Assembly (NCBI GenBank): GCA_012861695.1 | Contig: JAAOOA010000066.1 | Span: 2,740,919 to 2,804,918, forward strand | From: Trematomus loennbergii | Lineage: Eukaryota; Chordata; Actinopteri; Perciformes; Nototheniidae | Reading direction: 5' to 3' | DNA length: 64,000 nt | Shown here: positions 58,822-64,000 of the stretch, piece after piece | Layout of the letters: every line of letters begins with the position of its first letter | How positions within the stretch are numbered: the first letter of the stretch is position 1 | Position numbers and translations under genes: made by a program | Notes under the pieces: model-generated | What the model was told of the DNA's origin: nothing | What the model saw: the letters and a program-made list of their open reading frames with translations, nothing else | The model's database searches: none

Positions 58822-59153
58822 GGATGCCCCTACACAGGGTCAGCATGTCAGATGAGGGTAACGGGGAGTCGCTGGCACTGTTAAGCCAGCTTGAGTGAAC
58901 ATGAGTGTTTGTGTTTATTTAGCTTTACAGGTCAACTTCCCACAAGATTTGATGTTTACCGTTGACACCATTTAAATTCACCTGCAGTTGATGATATGCA
59001 ACAAAATGAATTTCTAGCAGAGGAAGTAGCTCTACTGGGTGACTGACTGACTGATTTAACAATTCACCCCCTAATTAGATAAAATCTCATCCACAGGAAA
59101 ACCAAGTGAATCAAATCAAAACCCCAGCCCCAACAGTGACAACAACAGAAGGT
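58822..59153 (+). other. two exon-like segments of an unknown transcript
   Basis: After an acceptor-like GTTGACAG near 58828, an ATG at about 58847 reads MSDEGNGESLALLSQLE and then stops. Separately, CATCCACAG precedes about 54 bases (59098-59151) ending CAGAAG before the donor GTAAGCAACT. These could be exons of an unrecognised gene or non-coding RNA, or chance. No further exons were found downstream. Confidence 0.2.
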
Positions 59154-60000
59154 AAGCAACTATGCTTGGCTTCCAATTACCCACTGTTAATATGTATGCT
59201 TGGGTTTGATTTCTATTTAATACCACTGGCTGCTCTGCTGTCCTAGCACTATCCTAACGTCTGAAATAACATGCACAGAATGAATTGAATAGTAATTTCA
59301 CTACCACATTTGTATGACATTATTATCAATAATTATATATGAATGAATAGTTTTGATAACAGAGTTTGCCCCATGTTTGCCACATGTGAGGGGCCTGATG
59401 TAAAATCCGTGCTGACCTGAATTTATCGCGAGCGAAACTTCAACCGTCCATCAGAACCGTGTAAAAGTCAGAACCAAAGTAAAATAATACAATTTAAAGT
59501 TTTTTCATAAAATAAGCATTTATTAGGTTTAGACCAAAACAAAGATCTCCCTTAAATAAGAGTTCATATTTGAAATGCTTCACAACCTTATCTGGTGCTT
59601 CTCAAACTCTCAACTTTTGAGCAGTGCATTGATCTATTAAAGTTTGATTTATTGGGTAAACCCCCAACAAAGATATCATTCAGTGATTCTACCTGCTCAC
59701 ATGGTCCGCTTTATACATAACTGTTCATCGATATATTAGTTGTCATTTCTTCATTCATTCATTTTCTTCATCATTTATCTTTCTGTTAAATAATTTTGTA
59801 GTTATTAGTTTTCTAAAGAACTTATGAGACTTCATTAATTATTGCTATCAATGTATTCTTTTGATGGGTGGTGCTCCACAAGGTTTGCTTTTCCGTTTCT
59901 ACATGTAAAGAGTGATGGGGTTTAAAGTCTCATTACTCTCCTTCACCTTTTATACAAATGAATGTGTTTTTAGTTATTAATCATCAATACACATTTGCTA
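59154..60000. other. intergenic, nothing recognised
   Basis: AT-rich, without an open frame, terminal repeat or RNA gene that I can support. Confidence 0.4.
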
Positions 60001-60004
60001 TTAA

Positions 60005-60386
60005 AGGTGGGGTAGGTCATTTTGGAGAAACCAGCTCGAGTGCGCTAGAATTTGAAAATAAACAGCCGGAAAAAATCTGCCACTTCCTTACAGAGCCCCT
60101 CCTCCAACACACAACGAATGCGCACATGACCAATGAGGGCACGAGATAAGTTTGTGCACAGATGGAAGGCTGACAGGCAGGTAGGCCTTCCAGTTATTTT
60201 AGCCGGGCCGGCTAAAATGATTGGTCGTGCTTTTTACAGTACTACGGCTTCCACAGATTACATTTTTTTTGGATTTTTTGTCAAAGCATTTAAGATATTC
60301 ATTGCTATCAGGATGTTAAGAGCATTCCATGGAATATAACAAAAAGTGTATCTCGAGCCGGTTTCTCAAACTTAGCTACCCCAACT
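60005..60386. mobile_element. TTAA MITE type A, intergenic copy
   Basis: TTAA at 60001-60004 and 60387-60390; 382 bp. One end has drifted (CCCCAACTTTAA), suggesting an older copy. Confidence 0.9.
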
Positions 60387-60494
60387 TTAACTAATACATC
60401 TGCAACAAGCAAATCATACCACATAATTTTAGTCCTAACCTTTATGTATAATGGACATCTCTAAAGCCACGATTTTGTGTTGTGCCATATTTAA

Positions 60495-61425
60495 AGGAAA
60501 CCTATCATGCTATATTTAAATGATATATTGTAGGGCCATACCTATATAAGGTATATTTATACGTTTCTGTTTTCAAAATACCAAACAGATCATGCATTTT
60601 AGCCATGCCTCATTTCGCTCTATGTGCTGTTTGCTGTCTACGGGGCTGATTTGCTGACCACGCCCCCTGCAGGAGAGGGGAGCGTGCTCTGATCAGCTGC
60701 TGGGCTGTCAGAAGAGGGGGAGAAAAAGAGATCTCCGTGTTTTATTATATAGAGTCGTTATTCTTTTGTTTTAAAGCTCAATAAATAACAAAGAAGACCT
60801 TTGACCGGCAATTTTCTAATTTTGTCCGGAAGATTTAAACTTTAACGGACATCTTGACCGGCGAAACAAACTGAAACTGAAACTCTGCCGCACGGTCCCC
60901 TCGTTCCTTGGAAGAGGCGGAGAGGTGGGTGTTTGTCATCTGCTGGTGGACTAACCGGAGAGAATTACAGTGCTTGCCTCGACGGGGAGGGATTGCATTG
61001 CAGCGGGAGCAAACGCTTGCCTCGGGGAGGGAGAAAGAAAGCCACAGCGGAGAATAAACAGAAGGGTAACGATGGTAACCAAGTCTTCTTCGCTGCTTTT
61101 GTGGCAGACTACAGCGCCACTTACAGGCCTGGCATATGTACTACAGCGTCTCCAGCGCTTTCGAACGGCAATGGCCGTGGCTGTCTCCTCCTGATTGGTG
61201 GAGTTGGCCCAATAACCGTAGCGCCACCGTCCTGACGTCAGGACAGTATTCAAATCTGAATCAGTTTTTATCAGATCCGTTGCAGCCCCTTTTTTAGAGA
61301 TTTGGGTATGGAGGAAAATAGAGAGGGTTGTGTTTTCTGACACTTGGTGAGTTCCCTGGAACACCGGGGACACATATTCATGTATAAAAGACGTACAAAA
61401 GTGCATTTTGCATGATAGGTCCCCT
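60495..61425. mobile_element. TTAA MITE type B, larger relative
   Basis: It starts AGGAAACCTATCATGC and ends TTGCATGATAGGTCCCCT, with TTAA at 60491-60494 and 61426-61429. At 931 bp it is longer than the copies in the arms. The 3' third (from about 61290) matches them, while the middle holds unrelated sequence including CCGGCAATTTT/TTGACCGGCGAA motifs like those of the 599-bp hAT MITE. Confidence 0.7.
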
Positions 61426-61429
61426 TTAA

Positions 61430-61888
61430 GGAAATCTGTAAGGCATTTTATAAGGTGTGAAATAAATAGTTATGCACAACTGTTTGAAAATGTCTTTATT
61501 TTTAAAGTACAAAGTCTATACCCACCAAAAACATAAAATGTATAAGTATCCCACCATAAGGATTAGCTTATAGACTTAACAATACTGAATCTAGCGCCAT
61601 GCTAGCACCAGTCTGAGGCTGTGTTTGCGCACAGCGGTGCTTTGAGCTAATTGCTAATGTCAGCCTGCCAATAACGCCCCAATGTTGATGCTTATATACT
61701 GATATTTAACGTTTACCATAGTTACCATTATCGTTTAGCATTTTAGCCAACATTCAGCATTTCGAATTCAATAGTTATTTTGGATTTACAAAAGTTAGTT
61801 ATTATGTTGGACAATTAAAATAATGTCCAGATGGTGGGGCTAGATGTAAAGGTAAAGGATCACCAAGGTGAATACAACTCATTCAGGG
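61430..61888. other. intergenic, nothing recognised
   Basis: No gene, RNA or repeat end that I can support. Confidence 0.4.
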
Positions 61889-62425
61889 AGTGTTACGACT
61901 GAATAAACGGGTTTGAACTCAAATGCACGACAAAAAAAAGGTTTATTCAAACCAAAGCTCAACTACAGTGGTATAAAAAACTAAATTACTCTTAACGAGG
62001 AAAAACAGTATCAAAACAAAGTCACTCTTAATGAGGAAAAACACTAACAAAACAAAATCACTTCAATGAGGAAAAACACTAGGAGCATGAATAACAAAAT
62101 ACTCAGACAAGACGTGGCTCAAAGCTCTGCTTGGGAGTATTCCTGGCATGATACGCTGGTAGATTGTCACAAGAAACGAAACGAACTGGCACAGGACAAA
62201 GGGAGACGAGGACAATAAATACACCAGGTAATGGGAACAGGTGGAAACAATCAGGGGCGTGGTCGACAATCACAGGAGTGGGAGACACACAAGGAAGGGA
62301 GGTCAGAGTATCTGAAACGAGAGGGAAGGTTACTAATCAAAAATAAAGGGGAGAATCACTAGACAAAGACAAAAACACTTAACTAAACTTGAACCGGCTT
62401 CGTCGTACAGGCCTCAGCTCTAGCA
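61889..62425 (-). repeat. LTR-like repeat with three ~33-bp internal repeats
   Basis: From TGTTACGACTGAATAAACGGG the segment includes three imperfect copies of an ACTCTTAATGAGGAAAAACA unit (61988-62080) and a G+A-rich half resembling the antisense strand of fish gypsy LTRs. It may be a solo LTR or fragment. Target duplications were not identified. Confidence 0.4.
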
Positions 62426-62906
62426 TGGCTAAAAACACATAATAAAATCCCACGTCAGTTTTAATACAAAATGCAGTAACCTAAAAACAACAAATGAAGT
62501 GTACCAGAGAGACTTGCATATAGAAAAACGATTGAATAGGTTATATTTTAAAATCACTGTTATTCTTATCACATTTAAAAGGGATGCAACAATACACATC
62601 ATGTTCGATTCGATACATTTTTTGTGATACTGCTTTGACAAAGCTGTGCTTTTCTGCTCAAAAACTGTAATACAATTGACTTGAAATATGTTTTTCAGTT
62701 GTAAATAGTATTTTTAACAAATGTGTAACCTAGTTAGAATTACAACCGACACTGCCTAACTCATGGCTAATCCTAAAATGGGTCGAGTTAAAATGTAAAA
62801 GTAAGTGCCCTGTTATGTCATACCATGTAAGAACTCAGTTGCAGGAGAACACCTTTTCTATTTTCTGCTGCTACATTTCCAAAGCAGCAGACATCTTCTT
62901 GTCAGC

Positions 62907-63217
62907 TTAAGAGTACATCGAAACGTACATCCACTGCAAATTATAGAGGGATATTATTGTATTGCATTCCATCACAGAAAAGTAAAAATGTAGTACAAGA
63001 ATGCCATATTTTCTAGAACAACATATTAGGGAATGGTATTGAAACTGATTTTTCTTTTGCCAAAAACAAATGTCCTTCCTTTTGTTTAAGTCAACAGCTG
63101 TGCAGGGTTGAATGATTACAACCTGAACACATTTGAAGAAACACCTCTGAATAACCTTTATTACCTCTGATTCACGAAGAGTCATGTTCATTCCATTTGA
63201 CAACTGGCTGAAGATTT
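62907..63217 (-). CDS. last two exons of a second calpain gene (partial)
   Basis: Exon 63165-63217 (53 bp) encodes IFSQLSNGMNMTLRESE with a GT donor. Exon 62907-62933 (27 bp) encodes WMYVSMYS and TAA after the acceptor TTTGCAG. Lengths and phases equal those of exons 20 and 21 of the gene at 37146-49615 ([25 protein letters not shown]), while the amino acids differ at several positions. It is therefore a paralogue, not a recent copy. It has the same strand and continues beyond the right edge. These exons form the C-terminal end of the penta-EF-hand domain. Confidence 0.88.
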
Positions 63218-64000
63218 CTATTGAAAAAGACACAAATTGTTATTGCAGTATTCCACAAACTGTAAATGAAAGTAGAGGGAGACATGTCTGTCTATTAAAA
63301 CGCCATGATAGATGTTCGTAATGTCACCCGGATACGACCATCTCTTCAATAAGTTGCTTGACTCCTGTGCTGCTTTATACAGGAATCAATGGGGTGCTGC
63401 TGGTACAATGCACATTTACAGTAGTCCACCCAATGGTGCACTGTAGCCTCCACTTGCTAACCCATGCTATGTCTTAATTACGGATACGTGTCTCAGTACA
63501 CTTTATGTCTTTGATTCAGAACACTTATGCAGTGAGTGAATTTTGACCGTGTAATGTTGTCTTGAATTGCACATGGCTTCTGTACCCTCATCGAGATTGC
63601 CGATTGCCGTTAGCAACGATTGTTTGCGGTACCAAATTATTACTGACTGCTCTATTAAACCCACATTAACCTGCTTAAATGCATAGTATTTTCTGAAATG
63701 CAAGGCCAGCAATATAGATAGTCAGAGAAATTGTTGGCACAGGTGTCTTGCTAGGAATTTGTTGTAGGATTCGAGGAGCCATCAAAATAACTCATCCTTA
63801 GTTAAAGAAGTTTACTGCTTGCACTGTTTAGGGAAAATATTGACAGATAATGGCTATGCATGAGAACTGACTTTTGACCTTTGCCAAAGCTTTTAATAAA
63901 CTTTCATTTCCATAACACATTTCATGGCAAACCATCCGAAAGTTATTGAGAATTGTTACAATAAACGTAACATGTCCTGTTATGCCTGAACATTCTTCCA
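63218..64000. other. intron 19 of the second calpain gene, presumably
   Basis: The preceding exon, expected to be 117 bp, was not found before the window ends. No repeat end recognised. Confidence 0.4.

Noticed and set aside
1..64000. tRNA or rRNA genes
   Set aside because: I saw no segment with tRNA box A/B spacing or rRNA similarity that I could defend by eye; a tRNAscan-SE or Rfam run would settle it.

Overview
This is vertebrate nuclear DNA, almost certainly from a teleost fish. It is AT-rich, has GT-AG introns and only one conventional multi-exon gene locus, and is packed with fish-type mobile DNA (Ty3/gypsy LTR elements, hAT relics with ZMYM1-like or BED-type transposase, TTAA-flanked MITEs, CA microsatellite). 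There are no operons, ribosome binding sites or CRISPR arrays.

Layout. (1) 1-1283: the 5' part of a Ty3/gypsy retrotransposon on the minus strand (gag fragment, leader, tRNA-Pro-like primer binding site, LTR), running off the left edge. (2) 1284-39385: a giant imperfect inverted repeat. Left arm 1284-18013, spacer 18014-22081, right arm 22082-39385. Both arms carry the last five exons of a calpain gene, its 3' flank, a nested hAT element, an inactivated hAT transposase, a 19-bp minisatellite and several MITEs in mirror order. Each arm also has private insertions and deletions, some of which provide occupied/empty site pairs. (3) 37146-50730: a classical calpain gene on the minus strand with 21 coding exons, about 692 aa, catalytic triad in place. 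Its exons 17-21 lie in the right arm. By my reading it carries exactly two 1-bp deletions, in exons 1 and 9. (4) 50908-54120: a decayed chromodomain Ty3/gypsy element. (5) 54286-58281: a 5'-truncated Ty3/gypsy element with a 1101-codon open pol frame and one LTR. (6) 58282-62900: intergenic DNA with MITEs and an LTR-like repeat. (7) 62907-63217: the last two exons of a second calpain gene in the same orientation, which continues past the right edge.

How the parts relate. The two calpain tails on the minus strand imply a tandem calpain cluster. The inverted repeat has added a third, reversed partial copy (exons 17-21, plus strand, with a 2-bp insertion in exon 19). The left arm stops exactly at an LTR terminus, so it may continue, with more calpain exons, beyond the window. 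Much of the difference between the arms is mobile-element gain or loss and minisatellite length change. Nine copies of one TTAA-flanked MITE family are the most frequent repeat in the window.

Limits. All alignments were done by eye. Repeat superfamily names beyond hAT, Ty3/gypsy and 'TTAA-type' are tentative, and the calpain paralogue (13/14-like) is a best guess.
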